From: Nanchangia anserum
GTDB taxonomy: Bacteria; Actinomycetota; Actinomycetes; Actinomycetales; Actinomycetaceae
Assembly (NCBI RefSeq): GCF_015240065.1
Contig: NZ_CP060506.1
Span: 1,798,001-1,862,000, forward strand
Direction of reading: 5' to 3'
Length of the DNA stretch: 64,000 nt
The notes under the pieces are model-generated. The model saw only the letters and a program-made list of their open reading frames with translations. It had not been told where the DNA came from and did not search any database. The first letter of the stretch is position 1; the number at the start of each line of letters is the position of its first letter. The position numbers were made by a program, and so were the translations under genes. Of the stretch, positions 30,700 through 40,798 are shown one piece after another.

Positions 30700-32692
30700 G
30701 GAACGGCTAGTCGCTCAGCTCACGCCGACCGAACGCGGCGTCCGCGCGCACCCGACGGGAACGGCCGAGGCGTGGTGGACCCTCATGACGTCGCTCGCCG
30801 ATTCCCGGATTCCCGGCGTTCAGCGGGTCCTCGAGGTCGAGGAGGGCGATTCGGTTGTCCTCGAAGCCGCCACCGGGCAGTCGCTCGGTGACTACGTCAG
30901 CGACGGCCTGGAAGCGGCCGAGGTCGAGCGGCTGCTCGGACAGATCGCCCAGGCGCTCGCCGGCCTTCACGAGCGCGGCGGTGCCCACGGTAACCTGTCG
31001 ACGTCCTCGATCCGGATGAGCCCCGAGGGCGCGATCGTTCTGCTCGAAGACGCCCTCACCCTTGACAACTCGGAAAGCGCGCGCGAGGACGCGATGCGCC
31101 TCGACGGCTCGGCATGTGTCGAACTGCTCTATTTCCTCCTCACGGCCTCCTCCTACGAACCCGGTCCGCTGGGAACCCCGTCGATCCCGCGCTCCGATGG
31201 TGCCCCCGTACCGCCGTCGACGCTCAATCCCGACGCTGGCGTCGCCCTTGACGCCGTCGCGTTGACGGCGAGCGAACTCACCTACCCGAGCGTGTGTCAG
31301 GCGATCGCCCAGCAGCTCGCGGTACCTGAGAACAGCGCCACCGACACGGCCGGTGACGACGCCGAAGAAACGCCGGAAAGCGAGACCACGCCCGACGCCC
31401 CCGGCTCGGCGACCGCGGCCGAGAACGAGGACGCCGACGGAATCCACCTGCCCCTGCCGCCGGCGACCCGCCACCCCCTGCGCAGCGTCGACTCGGCCTC
31501 GCAGGGTGACGATCCTGCCCAGATCACCGGCGCCATGTCGCTGAGCGAGGCGCGCGCCGAACTCGAAGCGATCCTTCGCGACACCCCGCCGGCCACCCTC
31601 GCCGACGATCCAGCCGAGGAGCAGGAGCAGGCCCCGGTTACCGAGGCGCTCGACACCCGGGGCAGCGAGGGGGCCGAGGGCGTGCGGATCTTCGATGAGC
31701 TCGACGACGTCGACGCCGATTCCGCGGACTCCGAGGCCACGGACGTCGCCCGCGCGGTCCCGGCCTCGGCGACGCCTCCGCTTCCCCCGCCGCCGGCAGT
31801 CGATGCGCCAGTCGACGGCGACGATTTGCCTGGCGCCACCAAGGCTCTCGACGAGGCCGCACCCGCCGCCGAGCCCCCCGCATCCGCACAGGAGGGCGAC
31901 CAGGCGTCCCTCGAGACCTCCCAGATCCCGCTGGTCGAACTCGAGAACATGCACCTCGATCCGACGAAGCCCGCCCCGGTTGCGCCCGCACCCGCGCGCT
32001 CGCGCCTGAGGAGCCGGATTGCCCGGTTCTTCGGCTACTACTTCGGCGCGCCGGTGTCGACCTCGATCCTGCCGCCGCGCCAGCGCCGCCTCGTCGACCC
32101 CCAGCGTTTCATCCTGCGCGCATCCGCGATCGGCATGGCCGTCGCCTTCCTGTTGGCGATCGTCGTGCTCGCGTGGCCGCTGCCCAAGCCGCAGGCCGCC
32201 GCCACCCCCACGCGCACCGCCTCGCCGCAGGCCTCGCCAACACCGCAGCCCGAGGCGACGGTGGCCCCCGAGATCGCCGAGATCACGATCGCCGACCCCG
32301 ACGGGGACGGCAACGAGCACCCCGAGATGCTCGCGAACCTCACCGATGGTGATGCCTCCTCGGCGTGGTACTCGCGCACCTACGTGTCCGACACCTACGG
32401 GATGAAGCGCGGAATCGGCCTCGTCATCACCCTCAAGGAGACGGCAACGGTGTCCGACGTGACGCTGACGGGGTCATCGACCGGCGGTCTCGTCCAGATC
32501 AAGACGGGCACACCCGAGGAAGCCCCCGACGCCCCGGCGGCCGCCGAGGGACCGCTGCAAACTCCCGAGACGACGCTGCACCTCGACAAGCCGATCACCG
32601 TTGACCGCGTTATCGTGTGGGTACCTCAACTTCCGACCGATACCCAGACCTCGAAGTTCCGTCTGGCGTTGTCCGGTATCACCGTCAAGTAG
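30689..32692 (+). CDS. Stand-alone MviN-type pseudokinase with transmembrane and extracellular domains
   Basis: A 667-residue protein (ATG at 30689 behind GAGGAGG) overlapping the DUF6049 gene by 11 bases. Residues about 1-200 resemble a degraded Ser/Thr kinase fold: the catalytic-loop position reads AHGNLSTSSIRM with no catalytic Asp, and no DFG is seen. Then comes an acidic, Pro-rich linker of about 270 residues, one transmembrane helix (AIGMAVAFLLAIVVLAW) and an extracellular discoidin-like domain (DGDASSAWYSRTY). In M. tuberculosis these parts form the C-terminal half of MviN (Rv3910) behind the MurJ flippase. Here no flippase domain is attached; MurJ is encoded near 61.5-63.3 kb. The likely role is regulation of MurJ in trans. 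Confidence 0.82.
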   Translation: MTAEERLVAQLTPTERGVRAHPTGTAEAWWTLMTSLADSRIPGVQRVLEVEEGDSVVLEAATGQSLGDYVSDGLEAAEVERLLGQIAQALAGLHERGGAHGNLSTSSIRMSPEGAIVLLEDALTLDNSESAREDAMRLDGSACVELLYFLLTASSYEPGPLGTPSIPRSDGAPVPPSTLNPDAGVALDAVALTASELTYPSVCQAIAQQLAVPENSATDTAGDDAEETPESETTPDAPGSATAAENEDADGIHLPLPPATRHPLRSVDSASQGDDPAQITGAMSLSEARAELEAILRDTPPATLADDPAEEQEQAPVTEALDTRGSEGAEGVRIFDELDDVDADSADSEATDVARAVPASATPPLPPPPAVDAPVDGDDLPGATKALDEAAPAAEPPASAQEGDQASLETSQIPLVELENMHLDPTKPAPVAPAPARSRLRSRIARFFGYYFGAPVSTSILPPRQRRLVDPQRFILRASAIGMAVAFLLAIVVLAWPLPKPQAAATPTRTASPQASPTPQPEATVAPEIAEITIADPDGDGNEHPEMLANLTDGDASSAWYSRTYVSDTYGMKRGIGLVITLKETATVSDVTLTGSSTGGLVQIKTGTPEEAPDAPAAAEGPLQTPETTLHLDKPITVDRVIVWVPQLPTDTQTSKFRLALSGITVK

Positions 32693-32713
32693 CGCCCGAA
32701 AGGATCGTGCCCC

Positions 32714-33634
32714 ATGTCATCGCTCCACGACGTCGTCATCGTCGGCTCCGGCCCCGCCGGCTACACCGCCGCCATCTACGCGGCCCGCGCCGGCCTCGCC
32801 CCGTGCGTCCTCGCCGGCGAGATCGACTACGGCGGTGCCCTCATGACGACGACCGAGGTCGAGAACTTCCCCGGCTTCCCCGAAGGCATCCAGGGGCCGG
32901 ACCTCATGGACAAGCTCGCCGAGCAGGCGAAGAAGTTCGGCGCGGACGTGCGCATGGAGTCGGCGACGGAACTCGACCTCGCCGGCGACGTCAAGACGAT
33001 CCGCACCGACGACGGCACCTACCAGGCCAAGCGCGTCATCCTGGCGATGGGGTCGGCTTACCGCCACCTCGGCGTCGACGGCGAGGAGCGGCTGTCGGGT
33101 AAGGGCGTGTCCTATTGCGCGACCTGCGACGGGTTCTTCTTCAAGGACCAGCACATCGCCGTCGTGGGCGGTGGCGACTCGGCGATGGAAGAGGCCCTGT
33201 TCCTCACGAACTTCGCCTCGAAGGTGACGATCATCCACCGCCGCGACTCCTTCCGGGCCTCGCAGATCATGGCCCAGCGCGCGCTCGACCACGACAAGAT
33301 CGAGGTCGCGTGGAATTCGACAGTGGACTCGATCAACGGTGAGGACAGGGTCGAATCGGTGACGCTGCGTGACACCGGTGACGATTCGCTGCGCACGCTC
33401 GATGCGACCGCCGTGTTCATTGCCATCGGCCACGATCCGCGCTCCGGCCTCGTCGCCGGGCAGGTCGAGACCGACGACGCGGGGTACGTCATCGTCGACG
33501 AGCCCTCGACGCGCACGAGCCTTGAGGGGGTCTACGCGTGCGGCGACCTCGTCGATCACACGTACCGCCAGGCGATCACGGCGGCTGGAACGGGGGCGCG
33601 CGCGGCGATTGACGCCGAACGCAGCCTGCGCTAG
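32714..33634 (+). CDS. trxB: Thioredoxin reductase
   Basis: NADPH-dependent FAD enzyme that reduces thioredoxin; 306 residues. FAD-binding [17 protein letters not shown] at the N-terminus, the redox disulphide CATC at about residue 135 ([10 protein letters not shown]), the NADPH-binding [13 protein letters not shown], and the C-terminal FAD motif [16 protein letters not shown] are all present. It is followed by two thioredoxin genes. The order pseudokinase, trxB, trx agrees with the Rv3910-Rv3914 region minus sigM. Confidence 0.96.
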   Translation: MSSLHDVVIVGSGPAGYTAAIYAARAGLAPCVLAGEIDYGGALMTTTEVENFPGFPEGIQGPDLMDKLAEQAKKFGADVRMESATELDLAGDVKTIRTDDGTYQAKRVILAMGSAYRHLGVDGEERLSGKGVSYCATCDGFFFKDQHIAVVGGGDSAMEEALFLTNFASKVTIIHRRDSFRASQIMAQRALDHDKIEVAWNSTVDSINGEDRVESVTLRDTGDDSLRTLDATAVFIAIGHDPRSGLVAGQVETDDAGYVIVDEPSTRTSLEGVYACGDLVDHTYRQAITAAGTGARAAIDAERSLR

Positions 33635-33722
33635 CCGCTCGCTGCCGTCGCCCGTCGATGCGGTGGCACTAACGCCCGGGGCGGGTGACAATGGAGGCGT
33701 TGTCTACGTCAGGAGGAAACTC

Positions 33723-34046
33723 ATGGCCGCCGAACCGGTTACCGATGCCGACTTCGCCGAACGCGTCCTTGCATCCGACGTGCCCGTTCTCGTCGATTTC
33801 TGGGCGCCGTGGTGCCCGCCGTGCCGCCAGATGAGCCCCGTCATCGAGGAGATCTCCGACGAGGTCGACGGCACCGCCAAGGTCTACATGCTCAACGTCG
33901 ACGAGAACCCGGCGACCGCCGCCAAGTACGGCGTTACGTCGATTCCGCGCTTCATGTTCTTCCGCGACGGCGAGGAGGTCGCGTCGCTGCTGGGTGCGCG
34001 CCCCAAGGCCGCGCTCGTCGCCGAGTTCGAGAAGATGGCGAAGTAG
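33723..34046 (+). CDS. trxA: Thioredoxin with WCPPC active site
   Basis: A 107-residue thioredoxin fold. The active site is WAPWCPPC instead of the standard WCGPC; the cis-proline SIPRFMFF loop and the fold-defining LVDFWAPW are intact. AGGAGG precedes the ATG. A proline at the first variable position should change the redox potential. It is likely reduced by the TrxB encoded upstream, and it is followed two bases later by a second thioredoxin. Confidence 0.93.
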   Translation: MAAEPVTDADFAERVLASDVPVLVDFWAPWCPPCRQMSPVIEEISDEVDGTAKVYMLNVDENPATAAKYGVTSIPRFMFFRDGEEVASLLGARPKAALVAEFEKMAK

Positions 34047-34048
34047 TC

Positions 34049-34369
34049 ATGTCGAATCTCGAACCGATCATGCTCGACGAGCTCGACGCCCGCGTCGCCG
34101 CCGCCGACAAGCCCGTCCTCGTCGACCTGTGGGCACCGTGGTGCGGGTACTGCATGAGGAACATGCCGATCGTCGAGGAGCTGGCGAAGGAACACGCTGA
34201 CGAGGTCGAGGTCCTCGGCCTCAATGTCGATGACAACCCGACGGCGCGCGAGACCTTTGGGATCGCGACGATTCCGTCCTACGTGCTCTTTGCCGGCGGC
34301 ACGCAACACGTCATCCGCGGGTCGCAGACGAAGAAGGCGCTGCTTCAGGCCATCGCCGACGCCAGCTGA
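34049..34369 (+). CDS. Second thioredoxin with WCGYC active site
   Basis: A 106-residue thioredoxin-fold protein whose active site reads WAPWCGYC followed by MRNMPIVEELA; the cis-proline loop is TIPSYVLF. The tyrosine replaces the usual proline, so the pair differs from the neighbour's WCPPC on the other variable position. The start lies two bases after the trxA stop. The adjacent genes are clearly diverged and not a recent duplicate. Division of labour between the two is an inference. Confidence 0.9.
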   Translation: MSNLEPIMLDELDARVAAADKPVLVDLWAPWCGYCMRNMPIVEELAKEHADEVEVLGLNVDDNPTARETFGIATIPSYVLFAGGTQHVIRGSQTKKALLQAIADAS

Positions 34370-34387
34370 TGCCGTCGGAGGCGGGGG

Positions 34388-35841
34388 CTAGTCCAGGACG
34401 TACATCCCCCGCGCGACGACCTCGCGCAGCAGGTCACGGGCCGCATCGGTCACGGCCTGCGCGTCGAGATCCATGAGCGTCGCGACGGCGACGGCAGCCT
34501 GACGCAGCGTCAAGTCGCCGTCGAGGGCGCCGAGAACCGCCAGCGCCGGCGCGTTTGTCACCACCTGCCCCAGTGCCGCATCGGCCGGGGCGGGCACGAG
34601 GGTGTGCGTGTCGGCCCGCCCGGTTCCCAGGGCGAGGACGCGCGACTCCTTCAGCTCGACGATGGGTCGCGGACGTGCGGCGTCGAGGCTCGCATCGTCG
34701 GCGTCGCTCAGCGCGGCGATGCCCGTCCACACGCGCTCGATCTGCTCGGGGTGCGGCAGCGGCTGACCGGCGTGAGCCCAGTCCGTGCGGATGGCTCCGC
34801 GCCGTGCGCTTCCCACGCGCCGCACGGCGATGATGCCCATCCCGATTGCGGCGATCCCCTGTTCCTCGAGCCACCGCGCCCACGCCCGAGCCCGCTCGTG
34901 CGCGTGCGGCCCCTCGTAGCCTGCGTCGCGCACCCAGTGGGCCGCATAGGAGGCAGCATCCATCTGGTCGCGACCGAGAATCCACGCGTCGACCGGCTGG
35001 TCGGTCAACCAGCCCTCTACGCCGGCGCTCGGCGCATCGGTGTCGGTGATAAACCAGTTGGCGAGGACGTAGCCGCGCCCGCCCTCATTGAGGTGGTCGG
35101 CCAGGCCGCGCACGAGATCGCGGACGAATGTGTCGCCCGGGAAGCCCGCGTCGCGGTAGACCAGCCGCTCGCCCGCGCTCGGGGGCGTGATGACGAACGG
35201 GGCGTTCGAGCACACGACGTCGAAGCGCTCACCGGCAACCGGCTCGTACAGGGATCCGGAGCGGGTCTCGACGTCGAGGCCGTTTAGCCGGGCATTCGCT
35301 CGCGTGATCGCCAGCGCTCGCTCGCTCACGTCGGTGGCGACAACGTGGGTGGCGTGGCGGGCAGCCCACAGAGCGTGCACGCCGGAACCGCACCCGAGGT
35401 CGAGGACGCGCCCGCGCGCCGTCGTTCCGAGAAGACGATGGAGGGTCAGGCTGGCGTGGGTGAGTGCGCTCACGTGGTCACCGCCCAGCGCACCGCGCGA
35501 GGTCGCGAGATCGCGATCCCCCATGAGCCACAGCCCATCGGGCCCCTTGCCGACGCGAGCGATGACGCCCGGGCAGCGGACGCGTCCCGCCCCGGCATCC
35601 TCGACGACTCCCACCGCGCGTGCCGCCGCCAGTGCGTCCTCGCCCAGGGCTTCGCGAAGCGCAGCCGCGTCGACGTCGTGGCCAAGTTCGAACAGCCGGG
35701 TCAGGACCCCGCGTGGGCGCGCGCGTCCAGGTCGGCGCGCACTCGCTCGCCCGGTGACGCCAGCGCCAGGCACCCGCCATCGGGCACCCAGCCGGCCCGG
35801 CGAAAGGCCTCGGCTAAGCGGGCATAGTCACGGCCGGACAC
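34388..35841 (-). CDS. DUF7059/class I SAM-dependent methyltransferase, frameshifted
   Basis: A methyltransferase of about 484 residues. An N-terminal DUF7059-like domain (GTG at 35841, SGRDYARLAEAFRRAGW) is followed by LTRLFELGHDVDAA, a SAM-binding VLDLGCGSGVHALWAA motif and CSNAPFVITPP, which corresponds to the (N/D)PPY motif of PrmC-like amino methyltransferases, then a C-terminal extension of about 200 residues. The first 42 codons are in a different frame; one C added to the run at 35715-35717 joins them. The substrate is unknown: rRNA or protein methylation is possible. Confidence 0.78.
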
Positions 35842-35848
35842 GTGCGGG

Positions 35849-37024
35849 CTATTCCTGAGTGGTCGCCGCACCCTGGCGCGCCAGCGTGAAGCCGCGGCCG
35901 GAACGAGTATCCCAGCACTTGACCCCGGAGGGCGTCGACGTGCACGCGAAGTCGCTGTACGTCGTCGACGTGTCGTAGACGAGGACCCCGCCCGAGCCGG
36001 ACTCGACGGCGCGACCGGTCGAGCACGTCTGCGACACCCCGTCTTCGGACAGAGTGACGGTCACCGGATCCCCGCCGCACGAGGTGAAGTCCTGCTCGAA
36101 GATCGTGCAGCGCGTGTTGTCGTCATCGATCTGGCAGTTGATGTTGTTCGACGGCATGTGGAAATTCCGCGACTGCGCCGCACCCGCGGGAGCCGGGTAG
36201 CGGGGTGCCTGTTCCGAGGGCGTCTCGGTGGTCTCCTCGGGGGTCTCGCTCGTGGCGGGGGTGCTGGGCCCCTCGCGACCGGATTGGGAGGACGAGACCG
36301 TCGGTGCCGCCTCGGGCGACGAACCATCCTTGGCAAACACGAGGAAATACGTGGCAATCAGGCCGATGAGCACGAGCGCAAGCAGGATAGCCAACAGGAT
36401 GAGTCCCATCGGTTTCTTCGCCTGCGGCTGCGCGTAAGGCTGCTGTGCATAGGCCGGCGCGGCATAGGGCTGCTGCGGGACGTAGCCCTGCTGATTCTGA
36501 GGAACGTAGCCGTATCCCTGCTGCGGCCCCTGCCCCGCCGGGGCGATCGCCGGGGGCTGCTCGAAGCCCTGTGCTGGGGTGGGATCGGGAACACTCACGG
36601 GGGCGATGGCCTGGGTGGCCTGGATGTCATCGGCATTAACCGGCTCGGGCTCGCTGGCCAGGCTCTCGGTCGCGGCGTCCTCCGGGGCCGCGGGTGAGTC
36701 CGTTTCCTCGGCCTGCGGCTCCTCGGTCGTCGCCATCACCTGGGTTTCGCCGCCGTCGCTCGCGGGGGCGGGAGCGCCAAGCGAGGCGCAGGCGGCGTCG
36801 TAGGCCTCGGCGCCGCTGAGGCCCGCGTCGCGCTGGGCCACCACGGCCTGAGTGAGGGGAGATCCCACCTGACGCAACCAATCGAGCAGGGCTTCATAGG
36901 CCTGGGGGTTTGACGCCACGAAGGGGTGAGCATCCGGGTACTGCCCGGCGATCTCAAAAAGACGCTCCGCGCTGATCTGCGGATCGACGGCCTCGCGCAA
37001 GATATCGTCGGGCACCGTATTCAT
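35849..37024 (-). CDS. Membrane protein with N-terminal variant leucine-rich repeat domain
   Basis: A 391-residue protein, start fixed by GAAGGAG before the ATG at 37024. Residues 1-70 resemble the variant LRR domain (DPQISAERLFEIAGQYPD, then FVASNPQAYEALLDWL). An acidic region and a Gln/Tyr/Pro-rich stretch (repeats of PQQGYGYVPQ type) follow. One transmembrane helix (LILLAILLALVLIGLIATYF) and a Ser/Thr/Pro-rich linker lead to an extracellular domain of about 110 residues with six cysteines (INCQIDDDNTRCTIF). The function is unknown; the layout suggests a surface or envelope sensor. Confidence 0.75.
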   Translation of the reverse strand: MNTVPDDILREAVDPQISAERLFEIAGQYPDAHPFVASNPQAYEALLDWLRQVGSPLTQAVVAQRDAGLSGAEAYDAACASLGAPAPASDGGETQVMATTEEPQAEETDSPAAPEDAATESLASEPEPVNADDIQATQAIAPVSVPDPTPAQGFEQPPAIAPAGQGPQQGYGYVPQNQQGYVPQQPYAAPAYAQQPYAQPQAKKPMGLILLAILLALVLIGLIATYFLVFAKDGSSPEAAPTVSSSQSGREGPSTPATSETPEETTETPSEQAPRYPAPAGAAQSRNFHMPSNNINCQIDDDNTRCTIFEQDFTSCGGDPVTVTLSEDGVSQTCSTGRAVESGSGGVLVYDTSTTYSDFACTSTPSGVKCWDTRSGRGFTLARQGAATTQE

Positions 37025-37081
37025 GCGGACTCCTTCAGCTACCCGCGGCGGATAAGACGCCCCAAGTGTAACCAACAGCGC

Positions 37082-37804
37082 CTAATCGCCGCCGCGAATG
37101 ACGACGTCGTCGAAGCCCTCGGCGACAAACGCGTCGCAGATCGCCCGAAAACGCTCGTCCCACCCCGGGCGCCAGGACGCGAACGACGTCGCCGTGCCGT
37201 TGCCTCGCGCCTTCTGGAGGGCGACAACGCGAACACCCGCCCGCCGCAGCGCGCCCGCCAGACCACCGAGGTCGGGGCCGTCGGGGTAGCAGGTCACCCG
37301 AACCTCGACGTCGACTCCGCTAGCCAGGACAGCATCGAGGCTTCGCCATGCCCGCTGTCCCGCTCCCGCACGCGCGACGACGGCCTCGTAGTCCTCGGGT
37401 AGCGCCTTGATGTCGAGGCCCACCCAGTCGAGGACTCCCGTTCGCAGCAATCGGGCAAGCCGCTCCGGGTAGGTACCCGCCGTGTGCAGGCCGACGCCAT
37501 ATCCCGCCTCGGCGACGCGCACGGCGGCCGGCACCAGGGCCTCCTGCCGCGTGGGTTCGCCTCCGGAGAAGACGACGCCGTCGAGGAGGCCGTGGCGGGT
37601 CTCCAGCAGCGTCTCGACGTCGTCCCAGGCGACGGCTCCGGGCGTCAGTGGATCGATGATGGCGCGGTTGTGGCAGTACACGCACGACCACGGGCAGCCT
37701 TGGGTGAAGACGGTGGCGACGAGGCGCCCCGGCCAGTCAACCATCGAGCAGGGCACGAGCCCGGCGATGCTCAACTCGGTGGCTGACCGGGTACGCCGGA
37801 TCAT
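37082..37804 (-). CDS. nrdG: Anaerobic ribonucleotide reductase activating protein
   Basis: Radical SAM activase that makes the glycyl radical in NrdD. The 240-residue protein carries the cluster motif C-x3-C-x2-C as TQGCPWSCVYCHN near residue 37, then FSGGEPTRQ (the SAM-binding GGE) and LGLDIK-type WVGLDIKALP. The ATG at 37804 overlaps the nrdD stop as ATGA, which indicates translational coupling. The length is above the 154 residues of E. coli NrdG and similar to the longer actinobacterial form. Confidence 0.93.
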   Translation of the reverse strand: MIRRTRSATELSIAGLVPCSMVDWPGRLVATVFTQGCPWSCVYCHNRAIIDPLTPGAVAWDDVETLLETRHGLLDGVVFSGGEPTRQEALVPAAVRVAEAGYGVGLHTAGTYPERLARLLRTGVLDWVGLDIKALPEDYEAVVARAGAGQRAWRSLDAVLASGVDVEVRVTCYPDGPDLGGLAGALRRAGVRVVALQKARGNGTATSFASWRPGWDERFRAICDAFVAEGFDDVVIRGGD

Positions 37805-39610
37805 CGGGCGACCATCTGGGGTTCGGCGAAGGTCACGCGTTCGTCGTATTCCGAGCGCTTTCCGGCGTTGAACGAGGCGACGGGGCGGAAATACCCCATG
37901 ACGCGGGTCCACACCTCGCATTCGCTCTCGCGCCCGGAACGCTCGCACGTCGGGCAGTGGGGGTGCTCACCGGCGAGGTAGCCGTGGAGGGGGCAGATGG
38001 AAAACGTCGGCGTCACCGTGAGATAGGGAACTTTAAAGGTCGTGAGCGCGCGCCGAACGAGTTCGCGACACGCCCGCGCCGACGAGATCGCCTGCCCCAT
38101 GTAGAGGTGAACGACGGTGCCACCCGTGTAGCGCTGCTGTAGCGCCTCCTGGCGGCGCAGGGCCTCGAAGGGGTCGTCGGTGAAGCCGACGGGAAGCTGC
38201 GAGGAATTCGTGTAGTAGGGGGCCTCGGCGGTGCCGGCCTGAATGATCGCCGGGTAGCGGCGGCGATCCTCGCGGGCGAAGCGGTAGGTCGTGCCCTCTG
38301 CCGGGGTGGCCTCAAGGTTGTACAGGTGCCCCGTGGCCTCCTGTAGCTCGCTCATGCGCGCGCGAATGTGGTCGAGCAGGCGCAGACACAGGGCCTCCCC
38401 CGCCGGCGTCGTAATGTCGTCGGCACCGGCGCTGAAGTTGCGGACCATTTCGTTCATCCCGTTGACGCCGATCGTCGAGAAGTGGGCGTCGAGCGTGCCG
38501 AGATAACGCCGGGTGTAGGGGAACAGCCCCTGATCCATGAGCCGACCGATTGTCTCGCGCTTCGTCTCGAGGCTGGCGGCGGCCAGGTCGATGAGGCGAT
38601 CCATCGCCTGGATGAGCGCGGCCTCGTCGCCGGCGTAGAGGTAGCCCAGGCGCGCCATGTTCAGTGTGACGACGCCGATCGATCCCGTCTGCTCGCCCGA
38701 TCCGAACAGGCCGTTGCCGCGTTTGAGCAACTCGCGCAAATCGAGTTGCAGCCGGCAGCACATCGAGCGGACGTCGCCGGGGTTGAGGTCGGAGTTGATG
38801 AAGTTCTGGAAATAGGGCAGCCCGTATTTCGCCGTCATCGTGAATAGCCGCTCGACATTTGGCCCGTCCCAGTCGAAGTCAGCGGTGATGTTGTAGGTCG
38901 GGATGGGGAAGGTGAACGCGCGTCCGTCGGCGTCGCCGGCCGTCATGACGTCGAGGAAGGCCCGGTTAATCATCCCCATTTCCTCGGCCAATTCGCCGTA
39001 GGTGAAGTCGCACAGCTCGTCGGCGACGAGCGGGCGCTCCTCAGCCAGATCGGCCGGACACGTCCAGTCGAACGTGAGGTTGGTGAACGGGCACTGCGAT
39101 CCCCAGCGACTGGGGACGTTGAGGTTGAAGACGAATTCCTCCATCGCCTGCGTCACCGCGCGCTGGTCGAGGCCGTCGAGGCGAACGTACGGGGCGAGGT
39201 AGGTATCGAAGCTCGACAGCGCCTGGGCACCGGCCCACTCGTTTTGCAGTGTCCCGAGGAAGTTGACGATCTGACCGAGCGCCGTCGAGAAGTGTCGCGC
39301 CGGACGCGAGGCGATCGCTCCGGCGACGCCGTTGAACCCCTCGTGGAGGAGGTTTTTCAGCGACCAGCCGGCGCAGTAGCCCGAGATCATGTCGAGGTCG
39401 TGGATGTGCAGGTCGCCGTCGCGGTGCGCCTGCCCGATCTCGGGATCGTAGATGTGGGAGAGCCAATAGTTCGCGCTGACCTTGCCCGAGGCGTTGAGGA
39501 TGAGCCGCCCGCGAATAGTCCTGATTGGCATTCGCCTTGACCCGCCAGTCGGCGCGGGTCAGGTATTCCTCGACGGTGGTGATCGGATCGATGCTCACGG
39601 GCTTACTCAT
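37801..39610 (-). CDS. nrdD: Anaerobic ribonucleoside-triphosphate reductase, frameshifted near the N-terminus
   Basis: Glycyl-radical class III reductase that makes deoxynucleotides without oxygen; about 603 residues when joined. The C-terminus shows the zinc site (CPLHGYLAGEHPHCPTC) and the glycyl-radical loop RVMGYFRPVASFNAGK. The N-terminal 33 residues (to NANQDYS) are in another frame from the rest (GRLILNASGKVSANYWL), with the break at about 39510-39516. There is almost nothing before the catalytic domain, so the ATP-cone present in E. coli NrdD is absent. Two NrdR boxes lie upstream. Confidence 0.92.
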
Positions 39611-39668
39611 CAGGTGTCCTCACGTGTCCCCACGCCCGCGATCGCGCGTCGGCGCCAATCCGGGCAAC

Positions 39669-39682
39669 CACTAGATATTGTG
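39669..39682. promoter_or_regulatory. NrdR box 1
   Basis: CACTAGATATTGTG resembles the NrdR consensus (acaCwAtATaTwGtgt). It lies 59 bases upstream of the nrdD start. NrdR represses ribonucleotide reductase operons when dATP is high. Confidence 0.85.
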
Positions 39683-39699
39683 TGCGACATTGACGCTAG

Positions 39700-39713
39700 C
39701 ACTAGATATTGTG
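39700..39713. promoter_or_regulatory. NrdR box 2
   Basis: An identical copy of CACTAGATATTGTG exactly 31 bases from the first, i.e. three helical turns, which is the classical spacing of paired NrdR sites. Confidence 0.85.
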
Positions 39714-39827
39714 CTTTCAAGTCGTGGCGTGTCGCGTGGGACGCCGGTCCCGGATGCCCACATGTCCCCGCCGTCACCTCCGTCGCGATCGGCGTGTTGG
39801 GATGCGCTCAGGCGCGCACGCGTGTCG

Positions 39828-40736
39828 TTACGAGTAGAGGCGGTCGACGCTCCACGCGGCAAATGTCGCCACCGCGAGGATCGACGCCAGGCCCGCGGTC
39901 GCGGCCGCCAGCGTCGCCGGCGTCTGCGCGTGTGCGGCATCGGCGAGCCAGCTCGCACCCGCGGGTGCCGCGGGTCCTCCCGTCGCTGCGGCGACGGTGA
40001 GAAGCGCCGCCACCAGCCCGACCACCGCGGCCGCGACACAGATCGTCATCGCCCACGCGAGCACGCGCCGACCGCGGGGAGTCCGCGTCCCCGTCTCGAC
40101 CGGGGCGAGCAACAGGGCGTAGAAGGTGACGACGCCGATGGCCGCGACGACATCCGAGGGCCGATGCCACTCGTTGAGGACGACCGCGATCCCCATGAGG
40201 GCCGTCCACGCCGCACCGGCCAGGGCGACGAGGGAGCGGATACGCACGGGCACGACGATCGTCAGCGCGACCGCGGCGGTCGCGGCAGCGGTGACGTGGC
40301 CCGACGGCAGCGAGTTCGCGATCGCCGGGCTGATGCCCACGTCGGGACGCCACAGGATGTCGTGTTTGAGAATCTGCGTCGACGCGACGGCCAGGGCGAT
40401 GATCGCGGCGGCGCGCACGGCCAGCGCCGGGCGCCGCCGCACCGCGGCGATGACGCCCGCGGCGATCATGAGGCCGACGACCGTCGGAATCGACACGAGG
40501 GACAACACGACGCGATCGAGGCCACGCAGGCTCGGCAGCGCCCCGGTCGTCGCCGTCATCGCGACGGTATCGACGACCTGCCCCAGCCGGGTGAGGACGA
40601 AGGCTCCCCAGGCTGCCGCGAGCGCGCCCAGCCCGCGGCGGCGCCGAAGGCTCGCCACAGATAGGCGGCGCGCCACGTGCGGCGCGTGCGCGTGGCGGTG
40701 CGATCCCTGGCTGGCATAGCCCCTAAGAGTACTCAC
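39828..40736 (-). CDS. PAP2-family phosphatase, integral membrane
   Basis: A 302-residue membrane protein with about six transmembrane helices and the three PAP2 signature elements: KHDILWRPD (K-x6-RP), NSLPSGHVTAAAT (PSGH) and NEWHRPSDVVAA (H-x3-D). Members dephosphorylate lipid phosphates such as undecaprenyl pyrophosphate or phosphatidate at the membrane. The GTG start at 40736 is uncertain: the first 30 residues are rich in His/Arg and there is no ribosome-binding site, so the real start may lie further in or a frameshift may hide it. Divergent from the helicase. Confidence 0.82.
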   Translation of the reverse strand: MSTLRGYASQGSHRHAHAPHVARRLSVASLRRRRGLGALAAAWGAFVLTRLGQVVDTVAMTATTGALPSLRGLDRVVLSLVSIPTVVGLMIAAGVIAAVRRRPALAVRAAAIIALAVASTQILKHDILWRPDVGISPAIANSLPSGHVTAAATAAVALTIVVPVRIRSLVALAGAAWTALMGIAVVLNEWHRPSDVVAAIGVVTFYALLLAPVETGTRTPRGRRVLAWAMTICVAAAVVGLVAALLTVAAATGGPAAPAGASWLADAAHAQTPATLAAATAGLASILAVATFAAWSVDRLYS

Positions 40737-40798
40737 GGTCGACGTCAGCGCGCGCCAGCCGCTCGTTCACCCGCGCGGCACCGGCCGGTCGCGCCTCT

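Noticed and set aside
39611-39827. A hidden small gene between nrdD and the PAP2 gene
   Set aside because: The open frames there are shadows of neighbours; the space is explained by the NrdR boxes and promoter.
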